Origin: an uncultured Roseburia sp.
GTDB taxonomy: Bacteria; Bacillota; Clostridia; Lachnospirales; Lachnospiraceae
Assembly: GCA_947070915.1 (NCBI GenBank)
Contig: CAMTDY010000182.1
Location: forward strand, 1 to 5,446
DNA: 5,446 nucleotides
Reading direction: 5' to 3'
Shown: piece after piece, positions 5,441-5,446 of the stretch
Position numbering within the stretch: the stretch's first letter is position 1
How the letters are laid out: each line of letters begins with the position of its first letter
The notes under the pieces: model-generated
The model's database searches: none
What the model was told of the DNA's origin: nothing
Seen by the model: the letters and a program-made list of their open reading frames with translations, nothing else
Made by a program: the position numbers and the translations under genes

Positions 5441-5446
5441 TGATCT

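Noticed and set aside
1..5446. CRISPR arrays, insertion sequences, tRNA genes, riboswitches
   Set aside because: I looked for regularly spaced direct repeats, terminal inverted repeats with a transposase, tRNA cloverleaf signatures and long structured leaders. None was seen apart from the tRNA-like domain of ssrA.

Overview
The window looks like a piece of chromosome from a low-to-moderate GC, spore-forming Clostridia, most likely Lachnospiraceae-like. This is inferred from the tmRNA tag sequence, strong AGGAGG-type ribosome binding sites, a PdaB-like deacetylase of a type common in clostridia, and a Gram-positive-style lipoprotein. No species can be named from the sequence alone.

Layout, left to right. 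(1) 1-1819, + strand: a tightly coupled gene pair. The first is an ABC/AAA-type ATPase whose 5' end is cut off by the window edge (the first codons are the GKSS of Walker A). The second is a small protein with TOPRIM-type acidic motifs, resembling the DUF4276/RloB group. This split OLD-like arrangement (ATPase plus separate TOPRIM effector) is known from anti-phage systems such as PARIS and AbiL. The pair is visibly more AT-rich than the right half of the window. (2) 1853-1886: a strong hairpin between the converging TOPRIM gene and the next gene. (3) 1900-2697, - strand: a membrane-anchored PdaB-like polysaccharide deacetylase. (4) 2698-2845: a 148-base divergent intergenic region that carries the ssrA promoter. 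(5) 2846-3187, + strand: a complete one-piece tmRNA (ssrA) encoding the tag ADDNRLAYAA, followed by an intrinsic terminator at 3201-3243. (6) 3261-5440, - strand: a probable two-gene operon. The upstream gene is a YihX-like HAD phosphatase; 35 bases downstream is a 516-residue lipoprotein with repeated beta-sandwich-like units of unknown function.

How the parts relate: ssrA, the deacetylase and the HAD/lipoprotein pair look like resident chromosomal genes. The ATPase/TOPRIM pair looks like accessory defence cargo whose right edge lies at or near the hairpin at 1853-1886. The best candidates for something under-described are the ATPase/TOPRIM pair and the repeat-containing, cysteine-rich lipoprotein.
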